A stretch of DNA of 64,000 nt from positions 62,001 to 126,000 of the forward strand of contig NZ_PPEG02000007.1 of assembly GCF_002899945.2 (NCBI RefSeq). The letters are read 5' to 3'. The notes beneath the pieces were generated by a model, which had not been told where the DNA came from, did not search any database, and was given only the letters and a program-made list of their open reading frames with translations. This DNA comes from Chryseobacterium viscerum (GTDB lineage: Bacteria; Bacteroidota; Bacteroidia; Flavobacteriales; Weeksellaceae). Below are positions 34,070 through 42,482 of the stretch, in pieces (the stretch's first letter is position 1; each line of letters starts with the position of its first letter). The position numbers and the translations under genes were made by a program.

Positions 34070-36127
34070 ATGAAAAAAATAACGCTTTCTTTGTTTTTAA
34101 TAGCAGGGATCTGTACTCAAACTACCATGAGCGCACAAGCTAAAGCTGCTAAAGTAGCAGTGAACAACACAGACAAAGGTTTAGACCTTAGCTTGATGGA
34201 CACTTCGGTGCGTCCTCAGGATGATTTCTACAACTATGTGAGTGGAACTTGGATGAAAACAGCCAAAATTCCATCGGATAAACCAACTTGGGGAAGCTTC
34301 AACAAACTAGCTGACGATACGGATAACAATTCCATGACGATCCTGAACTCTCTTTTGAAAGATAAATTTGCTGATGGAAGTGAGGGGAAAAAGATCCAGG
34401 ATCTGTATGCTACTTACATGAACATGGAGAAGAGAAATGCTGACGGAATAAAGCCTATCCAGGAAAATCTGAATAAAATTGATGCTATAAAAAGCCTGAC
34501 TGATCTTCAAAACTATCTTACTTCTGTAACAAAAGAAGGTGAAAACGTTTTTTACGGATGGGGAGTGGATGCAGACCTTAAAGATTCTAAAATGAATGCC
34601 GTTTACTTAGGAAACGCTTCTTTAGGTTTAGGAAGAGATTACTATCAGAAAGTAAACGAAAAAAATACAGAAGCTATTGCTGAATATCAGAAATATGTAG
34701 CTTCAATGCTAAAAGAATTAGGATACAAAAATGCTGATGAAGCAGCAAAAGGTATCGTTAATTACGAAAAGAGCATCGCAAATACTTACCTTACCAACGA
34801 ACAGAGCCGTGATAATACGCTTCAGTATAATCCAAAGACGATGGCTGAACTTTCTGCTCTGGTAAAAAATGTTGACCTTCCAGGTTACCTTAAAAAAGTA
34901 GGAGTAAATTCTGACAAAGTAATTATCAGTGAATTAGGATTCTATAAGAACTTCGATAAATTAGTAAATGCTCAGAATCTTCCTGTGATTAAAGATTATC
35001 TGAAATTCCATATGATCCACGGAAGTGCTTCTTACTTAAGTGAAAACTTAGGAAATATGAAGTTTGCTTTCTATGGTAAATATCTTAGAGGACAACAAGA
35101 ACAAAGAGCACTTAACAAGAGAGGTTACGAATTGATTAACGGTTCTTTGGGTGAAGCTTTTGGAAAATTATATGTTGAGAAATACTTCCCTGCACAAGCA
35201 AAAGCTCAGATGGTAGAATTGATCGACTATTTAAAGAAAAGTTTCGCAGTTCATATCAACAACTTAGCTTGGATGTCTGCAACGACTAAAGAAAAAGCAA
35301 TGCAGAAACTGAATAAGTTCACTGTAAAAGTTGCTTATCCAGACAAATGGAAAGACTATTCAAAATTAAATATTGTTTCTGAGGCTAAGGGAGGAAACCT
35401 GTATCAGAACCTTCAGAACATTGGTGAATGGCAGTACAACAAAGACTTAGCTAAAATTGGTAAGGCAGTTGATAAAACAGAATGGGGAATGACTCCACAG
35501 ACTGTTAATGCTTACTATAACCCGGTAAACAACGAGATTGTATTCCCTGCTGCTATCCTTCAGCCGCCATTCTTCAATCCTAACGCTGATGCTGCGGTGA
35601 ATTTCGGAGGTATCGGTGCTGTTATCGGTCACGAAATGAGCCATGGATTTGATGATTCAGGAGCACAATTTGATGCTGATGGTAACTTAGTAGACTGGTG
35701 GACTCCTGCAGATAAAGCCAATTTTGAAAAAGCAACAAAAGCTCTTGCTTCTCAGTATGACAAATACGAGCCGGTAAAAGGAACTTTTGTAAACGGAACT
35801 TTCACAAACGGTGAAAACATCGCTGACTTAGGAGGTGTAAACATCGCTTATGATGCCCTACAGATGTATTTAAAAGACAAAGGAAATCCAGGGAAAATCA
35901 GTGGATTCTCTCAGGATCAGAGATTCTTCTTAAGCTGGGCTACAGTTTGGAGAACATTGTCAAGTGAGAAATATATGGTGAATCAAGTGAAAACAGATCC
36001 GCACTCTCCTGGATATTTCAGAAGTTTCGGTCCGTTGATCAACGTTGATGCCTTCTACAAAGCATTTGATGTGAAAAAAGGAGACAAACTATACAAAACT
36101 CCAGAAGAAAGAATTAAAATCTGGTAA
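34070..36127 (+). CDS. M13 family zinc metallopeptidase (PepO/neprilysin-like), secreted
   Basis: This 685-residue protein has a signal peptide (about 1-24, ending MSAQ). Peptidase_M13_N spans about 50-440 (SVRPQDDFYNYVSGTWMK start block). The catalytic M13 domain follows, with HEMSH at 521-525 (zinc His521/His525, catalytic Glu522) and the third-ligand block GENIADLGG near 581-589. M13 enzymes cleave small peptides. Without a lipobox it should be periplasmic or exported. It is the first of two tandem paralogues with separate promoters and a terminator between them. Confidence 0.95.
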   Translation: MKKITLSLFLIAGICTQTTMSAQAKAAKVAVNNTDKGLDLSLMDTSVRPQDDFYNYVSGTWMKTAKIPSDKPTWGSFNKLADDTDNNSMTILNSLLKDKFADGSEGKKIQDLYATYMNMEKRNADGIKPIQENLNKIDAIKSLTDLQNYLTSVTKEGENVFYGWGVDADLKDSKMNAVYLGNASLGLGRDYYQKVNEKNTEAIAEYQKYVASMLKELGYKNADEAAKGIVNYEKSIANTYLTNEQSRDNTLQYNPKTMAELSALVKNVDLPGYLKKVGVNSDKVIISELGFYKNFDKLVNAQNLPVIKDYLKFHMIHGSASYLSENLGNMKFAFYGKYLRGQQEQRALNKRGYELINGSLGEAFGKLYVEKYFPAQAKAQMVELIDYLKKSFAVHINNLAWMSATTKEKAMQKLNKFTVKVAYPDKWKDYSKLNIVSEAKGGNLYQNLQNIGEWQYNKDLAKIGKAVDKTEWGMTPQTVNAYYNPVNNEIVFPAAILQPPFFNPNADAAVNFGGIGAVIGHEMSHGFDDSGAQFDADGNLVDWWTPADKANFEKATKALASQYDKYEPVKGTFVNGTFTNGENIADLGGVNIAYDALQMYLKDKGNPGKISGFSQDQRFFLSWATVWRTLSSEKYMVNQVKTDPHSPGYFRSFGPLINVDAFYKAFDVKKGDKLYKTPEERIKIW

Positions 36128-36129
36128 AA

Positions 36130-36160
36130 ATAACAACCGCTCAGCAATGGGCGGTTTTGT
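36130..36160 (+). terminator. Rho-independent terminator after the first M13 peptidase
   Basis: AACCGCTC and GGGCGGTT pair around AGCAAT, followed by TTTGTTTTTTT. The T tract runs directly into an AGGTAGCAGG repeat, as at lipA. Confidence 0.85.
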
Positions 36161-36247
36161 TTTTTTAGGTAGCAGGTAATAGGTGGCAGGTAAAAGGATA
36201 TAGAGATTGGGGATTGGAAGACATTCTTTGTAATAATGGTTTCCATC

Positions 36248-36302
36248 ATTCCCTTTCTCTGGAGGGGTGGCAAAAATTCAAAGAATTTTTGCCAGGGTGG
36301 TC
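36248..36302 (+). repeat. 55-bp two-hairpin dispersed repeat, copy 3
   Basis: Same 55-bp frame as the copies at 15149 and 19636. It differs at GCCAGGGTGG where the others read GACGGGGTGG, and in the first loop. Confidence 0.85.
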
Positions 36303-36429
36303 TTCCCATAAATCTCAATCTCGTATATATTTCCAAAATATACCCTGTAAACTTTAAACTTTTACTCTTAAATCATCAATTTCCCACTCCATATATTAAT
36401 TATCATTCATTACATATCATTAAAGTTTG

Positions 36430-36437
36430 TATATTTG
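36430..36437 (+). promoter_or_regulatory. -7 element of the second M13 peptidase gene
   Basis: TATATTTG, an exact match, 32 nt before the ATG at 36470. Confidence 0.55.
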
Positions 36438-36469
36438 ATACGTTTGTGTAAAATCAAAAATTATTTTTA

Positions 36470-38566
36470 ATGAAAAAGCTAAATATTGGAATACTTGCCC
36501 TTTCGGGTATTGTATTTCTCAATTCGTGTGGTGCAGCAAAGACTGCAGGGACAGAGAATAAAACAGAAGCTACGGCTAAAGTTACTGAACCGATAAAAGA
36601 AGAAGCAAAAGAGGAGGGGATCAATTTATCATATATGGATACAAGTGTCCGTCCGCAGGATGACTTTTTTAGCTATGTGAATGGAAATTGGGTGAAAACT
36701 ACTCAGATCCCTTCTGATAAAGCAAACTGGGGATCTTTCAATGCTTTGAGAGAAAATGTGGATGATGCTTCATTAGATATATTGAATAAAATCCTTACAG
36801 AAACCTATCCAGCTGGATCAGAAGGACAGAAAATCCAGAATCTGTATGCCTCTTTTATGGATACCAATAAAAGAAATGCAGAAGGTCTGGCTCCTATCAA
36901 AGCTGATCTTGCCAAAGTAGATGCTATTAAAAGTCTTAGTGACCTTCAGAAATACCTTTTGGAAGCGACAAGATTGGGCGACAATTCTTTCTATGGATGG
37001 AGAGTGGGTGCTGATATGAAGAACTCCAATATGAATGCGGTATATCTTGGTGGACCGGATCTTGGTTTGGGAAGAGACTATTATCAAAAAGTAAATGAAG
37101 CCAATACTAAAACACTGGCAGAATATCAAACCTACGTTGGGAAGCTATTTGGCGTGTTAGGATATAAAAACGCTACTCAGTCTGCACAGAATGTGGTAGA
37201 CTTTGAAAAACAACTTGCCAATTACTTATTAACTCTTGAGCAGAACAGAGATGCTAATTTAAGATACAATCCTAAAAACGTATCAGAATTATCAGGTCTG
37301 GTTAAAAATGTAGACCTTGCAAAATATCTTAAGGATGCAGGAGTAAATACAGACAGAGTGATCATTGGCGAACTGAAGTATTACCAGAATATGGATCAGT
37401 TTGTAACACAGAAAAACCTTCCTTTACTGAAAGATTATCTGAAGTACCATATCATCAATGGAAATGCGAGCAATTTAGATGAAAAATTAGAGCAGATCAG
37501 ATTTGATTTCTATGCTAAATACTTGCAGGGACAAAAAGAACAGCGTCCAATGGACAAGAGAGGACTTACCCTTGTCAATGGTGTTCTGGGAGAAGCTTTT
37601 GGTAAACTATATGTAGACAAATATTTCACTCCTGAAGCTAAAAAGCAGATGGAAACTTATATTGATTACCTTTTAAAATCATTCAAAACCCATATCGCGA
37701 ATATGGACTGGATGTCCCCTGAAACTAAAGTAAAAGCTCAGGAAAAACTATCCAAGTTTACAGTGAAAATTGCTTATCCTGATAAGTGGAAAGACTATAC
37801 TCAATTGAAAGTAGAATCTCCAAAACAAGGAGCAACACTATATTCTAATCTTCAGAATGTATCCGCTTGGCAATATCAGAGAAGTTTAGACAAAGTAGGA
37901 AAGCCTGTTGACAAAACAGAATGGGGAATGTCTCCACAAACTGTAAATGCTTACTACAGCGGATCAAACAACGAAATTGTATTCCCTGCAGCTATTCTTC
38001 AGCCTCCTTTCTATAACCCTAAAGCTGATGCAGCAGTGAACTTCGGAGGTATTGGTGCCGTTATCGGTCACGAGATTTCTCACGGATTTGACGACAGTGG
38101 TTCCCGTTTCGATGGTGATGGTAACCTGAACAACTGGTGGACGGATGCAGACCGTAAAAACTTTGATGCAAAAGTTGGTCAGCTGGCCGCTCAGTACAGT
38201 GATTATGAACCTGTAAAAGGAAGCTTTGTAAACGGTAAATTTACAAGTGGAGAAAATATTGGTGACTTAGGTGGAGTAGCTGTTGCTTATGATGCTCTTC
38301 AGATGTATTTAAAAGATAAAGGAAACCCAGGCAAGATCAGTGGATTTACTCAGGATCAGAGATTCTTTATGAGCTGGGCAACGGTTTGGAGAACAAAAGC
38401 TACCGATCAGTATATGATCAATCAGGTGAAAACTGACCCGCACTCTCCGGGAATGTTCAGAGCCTTTGGACCGTTGGTCAATCAGGATTCATTCATCAAA
38501 GCATTTGATATCAAACAAGGAGATAAATTGTATAAAGCTCCTCAGGACAGAATAAAAATCTGGTAA
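36470..38566 (+). CDS. M13 family zinc metallopeptidase, lipoprotein paralogue
   Basis: This 698-residue paralogue of the preceding gene has the same domain order and long identical blocks, including the C-terminal motif ending RIKIW. It differs at the N-terminus: a lipoprotein signal with lipobox LNSC and a Lys/Thr/Glu-rich linker of about 35 residues. The catalytic site is HEISH at about 534-538 and GENIGDLGG near 594. It should be tethered to the outer or inner membrane, while the upstream paralogue is soluble. A tandem duplication followed by change of location is the simplest reading. Confidence 0.95.
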   Translation: MKKLNIGILALSGIVFLNSCGAAKTAGTENKTEATAKVTEPIKEEAKEEGINLSYMDTSVRPQDDFFSYVNGNWVKTTQIPSDKANWGSFNALRENVDDASLDILNKILTETYPAGSEGQKIQNLYASFMDTNKRNAEGLAPIKADLAKVDAIKSLSDLQKYLLEATRLGDNSFYGWRVGADMKNSNMNAVYLGGPDLGLGRDYYQKVNEANTKTLAEYQTYVGKLFGVLGYKNATQSAQNVVDFEKQLANYLLTLEQNRDANLRYNPKNVSELSGLVKNVDLAKYLKDAGVNTDRVIIGELKYYQNMDQFVTQKNLPLLKDYLKYHIINGNASNLDEKLEQIRFDFYAKYLQGQKEQRPMDKRGLTLVNGVLGEAFGKLYVDKYFTPEAKKQMETYIDYLLKSFKTHIANMDWMSPETKVKAQEKLSKFTVKIAYPDKWKDYTQLKVESPKQGATLYSNLQNVSAWQYQRSLDKVGKPVDKTEWGMSPQTVNAYYSGSNNEIVFPAAILQPPFYNPKADAAVNFGGIGAVIGHEISHGFDDSGSRFDGDGNLNNWWTDADRKNFDAKVGQLAAQYSDYEPVKGSFVNGKFTSGENIGDLGGVAVAYDALQMYLKDKGNPGKISGFTQDQRFFMSWATVWRTKATDQYMINQVKTDPHSPGMFRAFGPLVNQDSFIKAFDIKQGDKLYKAPQDRIKIW

Positions 38567-38596
38567 TTTTACCATAAAAATTGTTAGAAAAGAAAG

Positions 38597-38635
38597 AATC
38601 CGTCTCACGTTAAGTTGAGGCGGATTCTCTTTTTT
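38597..38635 (+). terminator. Terminator after the second M13 peptidase
   Basis: AGAATCCG and CGGATTCT form the base of a long imperfect stem followed by TCTTTTTT. The T run touches the stop codon of the convergent gene. Confidence 0.8.
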
Positions 38636-39680
38636 AATATTCTTTCTTATAATTCCGGAGAACAAACTTGATTCCGGTTTCTATAATATCTCCCATGGAT
38701 GTACAATACTTGAAATTGACATCGTAGGTGAGTTTTTGTAAAGCGGTCTTTAGTTCTATAACATTGGCCTCCGGCGCGATATTGTCTTTTTTCATAATAG
38801 AAATGAGTTCATCAAATCTGTTTTGGCTGCTGGTCACTCTTTTTACGATTTGTGAACGTACTTCCTTACGGTATTGTTCTATAGAGCTGGGCTTCAGTTT
38901 TTCCAGCACCATATTCACCATTTGACTGTTTTCTTTGAAATACTGTGGAAGATACACTTTCAGATTTCCCTCATAAGTTTGCTGGTCAAAATCGATGGGA
39001 CGAATTCTGTAAATAACCTGGTCGAAATCATGTATGGGAATCACAACATAATTATAGGAGCGCATGTCACCAAGAAGCCCAATGAGACACCGCTCATTGA
39101 ATTTTACAAATTCCTTGGAAATCTGTGCCTTTTCCAATTCATTACAATTGAATAGATGTTTCTGAATAAAAACATCGCCGGGAATTCCTAAAATATGCTC
39201 CTCAATCAACGTGTTCTTATACACCAGAAAGTTAATTCGGTTGGGAGAAAGCAGATCTTCAAGCTCCAGCCCGAATATCCGGGAAGCATCCGCCTGTTTA
39301 ATATAAAAATAAGTATAATTATCGTTAAGTATATTTCTCACCCGAACCCGAAAAGGTTTAGAGTTTCCAAACGTACAAAAGTCGATCGTATCTACTTTCA
39401 GATAAGGGAGAGTAGCGATATCCCCATCAGAATGAAGGAGGGTATAAATCTTATTTAAATTAGCCTCTATTTCTTTAAACTCATATTCAGAATATAATAC
39501 ACCAAGCCACAAAGTATCTTTGCCCTCTTTATCCATAATATTTATACTGTCGCTAAACCTGAGAAGGTCTTCATACAGGAATCTAATCTTGGTCGTTCTG
39601 TTGTATTTTTCCAAATATTGCTGTAATGCTTCTGAAACTGGAAATATGGGTTTTCTAAACGCTATTTTTACATCTTTCAT
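38634..39680 (-). CDS. Uncharacterised protein with kinase-like motifs, divergent from tssB-tssC
   Basis: The ATG at 39680 is preferred; a GTG four codons upstream (39692) is possible but would sit at the predicted transcription start. The 348-residue soluble protein has no family I can name. Three spaced blocks resemble a phosphotransferase (aminoglycoside-kinase/HipA-like) core: YFYIK (Lys about 128), LLGDMRSYN (GDxxxxN, about 202-210) and PIDFD (about 228-232). The rest is helical. It is transcribed away from the type VI sheath genes across 355 nt and may be linked to them. The kinase reading is a hypothesis from motif spacing. Confidence 0.6.
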   Translation of the reverse strand: MKDVKIAFRKPIFPVSEALQQYLEKYNRTTKIRFLYEDLLRFSDSINIMDKEGKDTLWLGVLYSEYEFKEIEANLNKIYTLLHSDGDIATLPYLKVDTIDFCTFGNSKPFRVRVRNILNDNYTYFYIKQADASRIFGLELEDLLSPNRINFLVYKNTLIEEHILGIPGDVFIQKHLFNCNELEKAQISKEFVKFNERCLIGLLGDMRSYNYVVIPIHDFDQVIYRIRPIDFDQQTYEGNLKVYLPQYFKENSQMVNMVLEKLKPSSIEQYRKEVRSQIVKRVTSSQNRFDELISIMKKDNIAPEANVIELKTALQKLTYDVNFKYCTSMGDIIETGIKFVLRNYKKEY

Positions 39681-39692
39681 GACACGGTTCAC

Positions 39693-40035
39693 TTTGTTTA
39701 AATATAAAGAATATTTTTTTGTAATGTCTGAGGAATTCCTATTTTAATATCCATTACATACTTTTGGATAAGAGTAAAGCGAGCAAAAATTTTATTTATT
39801 TTTTTCTTGAATTTTTTTATTTATTTTTTCATAGCTTAGTGATATCGTAATATCGTGATTTTATGTTGAATAAATGTAAATAGAATGAGCTAATTCAAGA
39901 AAAATCTTAGTAAAATTTTGTATGTTACAGTTTTTTTTTAAATTTAAACACTGGATTGGTAATTTATTTGATTCATCTGTAAATTACTCAAAGACAGACC
40001 CAAACCAAATTAATAAATCTCAAAATAACAATAAT
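39693..40035. other. AT-rich intergenic region between the kinase-like gene and tssB
   Basis: It consists almost only of A and T, with oligo-T tracts (39790-39830) and a direct repeat of ATATCGT (GATATCGTAATATCGTGA near 39841-39858). ATTTTGTATG near 39913 may be the tssB promoter, but no exact TAnnTTTG box is present. Confidence 0.4.
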
Positions 40036-40482
40036 ATGGCAATGTTTAATTATGGTGTTGGCGGAAACGAAGTAAAAGTAGACGCTAATGAAGCTATTCA
40101 GGAAATTCAGGAAAATAAGTCACTGATAGTAAGCCAGCTTACAACAGACGAGTCTTATACTCCTGAAATCGTAACAGGATTAAAAACAGTGGAAGACGTT
40201 TTCAAACATTTCCAGCCTTCAGTATCGGTACAACACGAAACGGAAGACGGGGGAATGGTAGAAGAAGAATTCCGATTTCAAAACCTTGGAGACTTTACCC
40301 CTAAAAGCCTTACTCAGAAGTCAGATTACCTGCAGCTGCTGAGTGTAGAGCAGGAGCAGTACAATAAAATAGTACGTCAGCTGAAAACAAACAAAATTCT
40401 ACGCAATATGCTGGAGAACGATCAGACAAGAGCGGCGTTCATAGAAGTATTGAAAGAAGTGGGACAAGAACTTGAAAAATAA
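40036..40482 (+). CDS. tssB: Type VI secretion sheath protein TssB (subtype iii)
   Basis: I chose the ATG at 40036 (MAMFNYGVGGNEVKVDANEA), giving 148 residues. An in-frame ATG at 39922 would add 38 Asn/Phe-rich residues unlike the family. TssB (VipA) and TssC assemble the contractile sheath that drives effector delivery. The blocks FRFQNLGDFTPKSL, LLSVEQEQY and LKTNKILRNMLENDQTRAAF match the Bacteroidota form, and the middle one pairs with TssC. It is followed 20 nt later by tssC. Confidence 0.88.
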   Translation: MAMFNYGVGGNEVKVDANEAIQEIQENKSLIVSQLTTDESYTPEIVTGLKTVEDVFKHFQPSVSVQHETEDGGMVEEEFRFQNLGDFTPKSLTQKSDYLQLLSVEQEQYNKIVRQLKTNKILRNMLENDQTRAAFIEVLKEVGQELEK

Positions 40483-40502
40483 CTAAAGACTTACATTAAA
40501 TC

Positions 40503-41864
40503 ATGGATAGCAAATTACAGGCACAAGAAAGTCAGCAGCAGGGGCAGCAGCAACATGCAGGACAGCCGAAAGGCAACCCGCTTGCAGAACTCAATAAAAT
40601 GGGAGGATTTGGCTTTGTTGAATCCGTCGTAGACGGTATTGCCAATATGAACCCAACAAGAAAGGCAAGAAAAGAAATCTTCCTGAATGACAGCAATAAA
40701 GCAGACGAAAGAAAAGAACTTCTTCAGAAGATCAATCTTTGGGTAAGCCTTTTAGAAGGTAGTGAATCAGCAGATAAAATGGCTGAAACGTGCAAAACCA
40801 AAGCACAACAAGCCGATCAGAACTTAAAAACAAACTTAAAAAGTACACTGGATGCCGTTCGTATGTTGGAAACCAACTACAGAACAGTAGCGCAATTCTA
40901 TAAAAATACAGAATTGGATAAAGTGGATAACGTAAGCATCGTAAATGCAAGCCTTGAACAGGTTTCCGACCTGGATAACCCTTTGTTCATCGATGCCATC
41001 TCAGAAGAATTCAAAAATTACTACGACCGTCTTGACCTTAGAGATAACTACTCAATCCTTGCAATACCAGGATATTTAGGATCCAATAAAGTCATCGAGA
41101 AATGGGCAAAAATCTGTAACGAAAACAAAGTAATGATGGTTACAGACTTCGCCAATCTTGATAAGCCGGATGACGTGGTAGACTTATTCCACTCTGCAAA
41201 CCTTACAGGTGGTGAACTTCACAGAAGTAATGTTATTATGACGTGTAACTGGCTGGTAGGACGTGGTAAAGCTGAAGAAGTAGGAGAAGAAGAAAATGTA
41301 GAACTTCCACCTTCCACTTCATTAGCAGGAAAAATTCACAAAACCCTGATGTCTCAGGTAGCAGCAGGTAAAAAACATGGAAATATCAACGAAGTAGACG
41401 CTGTAAAATTCGAATTGAAGAAAAGTGAAATTTCTCAGTTGGAAAAAATGGGTCTGGTACCAATGGTCAACGAGTACGGAAAAATTATGGCCTTCTCTGC
41501 GAAGACATTATTTACAGGAGACAATATCGGTCTTCAGACGTATTCCGTAGTTCGTGTATTCGACTATGTAACCAAAGTATTACTGGACTTCCTGAACAGA
41601 AGAGCTTTCGAAAACTGGAATGCTAAAAACGAAGACGATTTGAGAAGACAGATCGTAACGTTCCTTGACAATATCAAAGGACCGGACAAATTGATCGAAA
41701 AATTCAAAATTGTTCGTTTCGAGCAGGATAGAGTAAACAAAGACAGAGTATGGCTTGATATTCGTATGACCCCTTATTTCCCTACAAAAAGTTTCGTTAT
41801 TAAATTGGACGGACACAAAGGAGATGATGGTAACGAATGGGATGCAGAATATGCTCAGGAGTAA
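40503..41864 (+). CDS. tssC: Type VI secretion sheath protein TssC (subtype iii)
   Basis: This 453-residue protein is of normal length for TssC of this subtype. It has a Gln-rich N-terminus (ESQQQGQQQHAGQ), a helical region, and the sheath core with LRDNYSILAIPGYLGSN and VMMVTDFANLDKPDDVVDL. The conserved tail is LDIRMTPYFPTKSFVIKLDGH. It forms the outer sheath with TssB in the cytoplasm. It is co-transcribed with tssB and ends in a strong terminator. No tssD, tssE, tssK, clpV or membrane-complex gene follows in this window. Confidence 0.92.
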   Translation: MDSKLQAQESQQQGQQQHAGQPKGNPLAELNKMGGFGFVESVVDGIANMNPTRKARKEIFLNDSNKADERKELLQKINLWVSLLEGSESADKMAETCKTKAQQADQNLKTNLKSTLDAVRMLETNYRTVAQFYKNTELDKVDNVSIVNASLEQVSDLDNPLFIDAISEEFKNYYDRLDLRDNYSILAIPGYLGSNKVIEKWAKICNENKVMMVTDFANLDKPDDVVDLFHSANLTGGELHRSNVIMTCNWLVGRGKAEEVGEEENVELPPSTSLAGKIHKTLMSQVAAGKKHGNINEVDAVKFELKKSEISQLEKMGLVPMVNEYGKIMAFSAKTLFTGDNIGLQTYSVVRVFDYVTKVLLDFLNRRAFENWNAKNEDDLRRQIVTFLDNIKGPDKLIEKFKIVRFEQDRVNKDRVWLDIRMTPYFPTKSFVIKLDGHKGDDGNEWDAEYAQE

Positions 41865-41883
41865 AATAAACTTACCTTAAATA

Positions 41884-41919
41884 ACAAAAACCGATGCAAT
41901 TTTACATCGGTTTTTTTTC
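41884..41919 (+). terminator. Terminator of tssB-tssC
   Basis: AAACCGATG and CATCGGTTT pair around CAATTTTA, followed by eight Ts, closing the two-gene unit. Confidence 0.88.
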
Positions 41920-41938
41920 AACCAACACCTAATTTAAT

Positions 41939-42400
41939 ATGAATAAAAAACTTATCATTGGTTTACCAGCCATAGTGATGACACTTTTGATAAGCTGTGA
42001 AAAAAAATACCAAAGTCCCGGACATTATGAAAATGACCTTTTTGCAGACGAACGTCAGGAGGGAAAGGCATACATCATGAATGAATCTGAATGCTTTGAT
42101 GGCAGTGAACTGGTTATTGCAAGTTCAACCGTAAAACTGGCAGACAGCTCCAAAGGCCGTGGAAAATCATTCTTTCTTTATAAAGTAAAGTCAGGAAAAG
42201 TATTAAAAACGGTAAGAGACTCTACTGTAGATACTCCATTCATGTTTTTATCTCCTTATAAATTGAAGATAAAAAATACTGATTCTATATATGTTTACCT
42301 GAAAAAACTGGAAGGATACCGTTTTATAGCCAAAGACAGAAACCTGAAATATCAATGGTTAAAGGCTGCTCCCGTATATTCTGTGAAAGCTGGTAAATAA
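41939..42400 (+). CDS. Lipoprotein, unknown function
   Basis: This 153-residue protein has a lipoprotein signal with lipobox LISC at about residue 21. The mature part is Lys-rich, with beta-type sequence and no recognised motif. It starts about 20 nt after the tssC terminator, so it may have its own promoter or depend on read-through. A role in the type VI system cannot be claimed from position alone. Confidence 0.68.
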   Translation: MNKKLIIGLPAIVMTLLISCEKKYQSPGHYENDLFADERQEGKAYIMNESECFDGSELVIASSTVKLADSSKGRGKSFFLYKVKSGKVLKTVRDSTVDTPFMFLSPYKLKIKNTDSIYVYLKKLEGYRFIAKDRNLKYQWLKAAPVYSVKAGK

Positions 42401-42404
42401 ATTT

Positions 42405-42412
42405 TATCTTTG
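42405..42412 (+). promoter_or_regulatory. -7 element upstream of mutY
   Basis: TATCTTTG, an exact match. The leader of about 65 nt to the mutY start contains a near-palindrome at 42429-42451. Confidence 0.55.
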
Positions 42413-42428
42413 CAAGTGCTATATAAAG

Positions 42429-42451
42429 TGAACGTTTACGGAAACGGTTCA
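42429..42451. promoter_or_regulatory. Near-palindrome in the mutY leader
   Basis: TGAACGTTTAC and GGAAACGGTTCA are inverted copies apart from one extra base. It could be an operator or a small mRNA hairpin. Confidence 0.35.
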
Positions 42452-42482
42452 AAAAGCAATTAAAAAGCAAAAACAAAATTTT

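Larger units (their letters stand above)
36128..36469. other. Repeat-filled gap between the two M13 peptidase genes
   Basis: No gene. In order: the terminator, AGGTAGCAGGTAATAGGTGGCAGG direct repeats (36165-36195), the third 55-bp two-hairpin repeat (36248-36302), an AT-rich stretch, and the -7 box of the second peptidase. Confidence 0.7.

Noticed and set aside
36236..36451. 71-residue frame in the M13 intergenic gap
   Set aside because: It is a translation of the 55-bp repeat followed by AT-rich DNA.
39922..40035. N-terminal extension of TssB from an upstream ATG
   Set aside because: The 38 added residues are Asn/Phe-rich and unlike any TssB N-terminus, while the internal ATG gives a normal-length protein.
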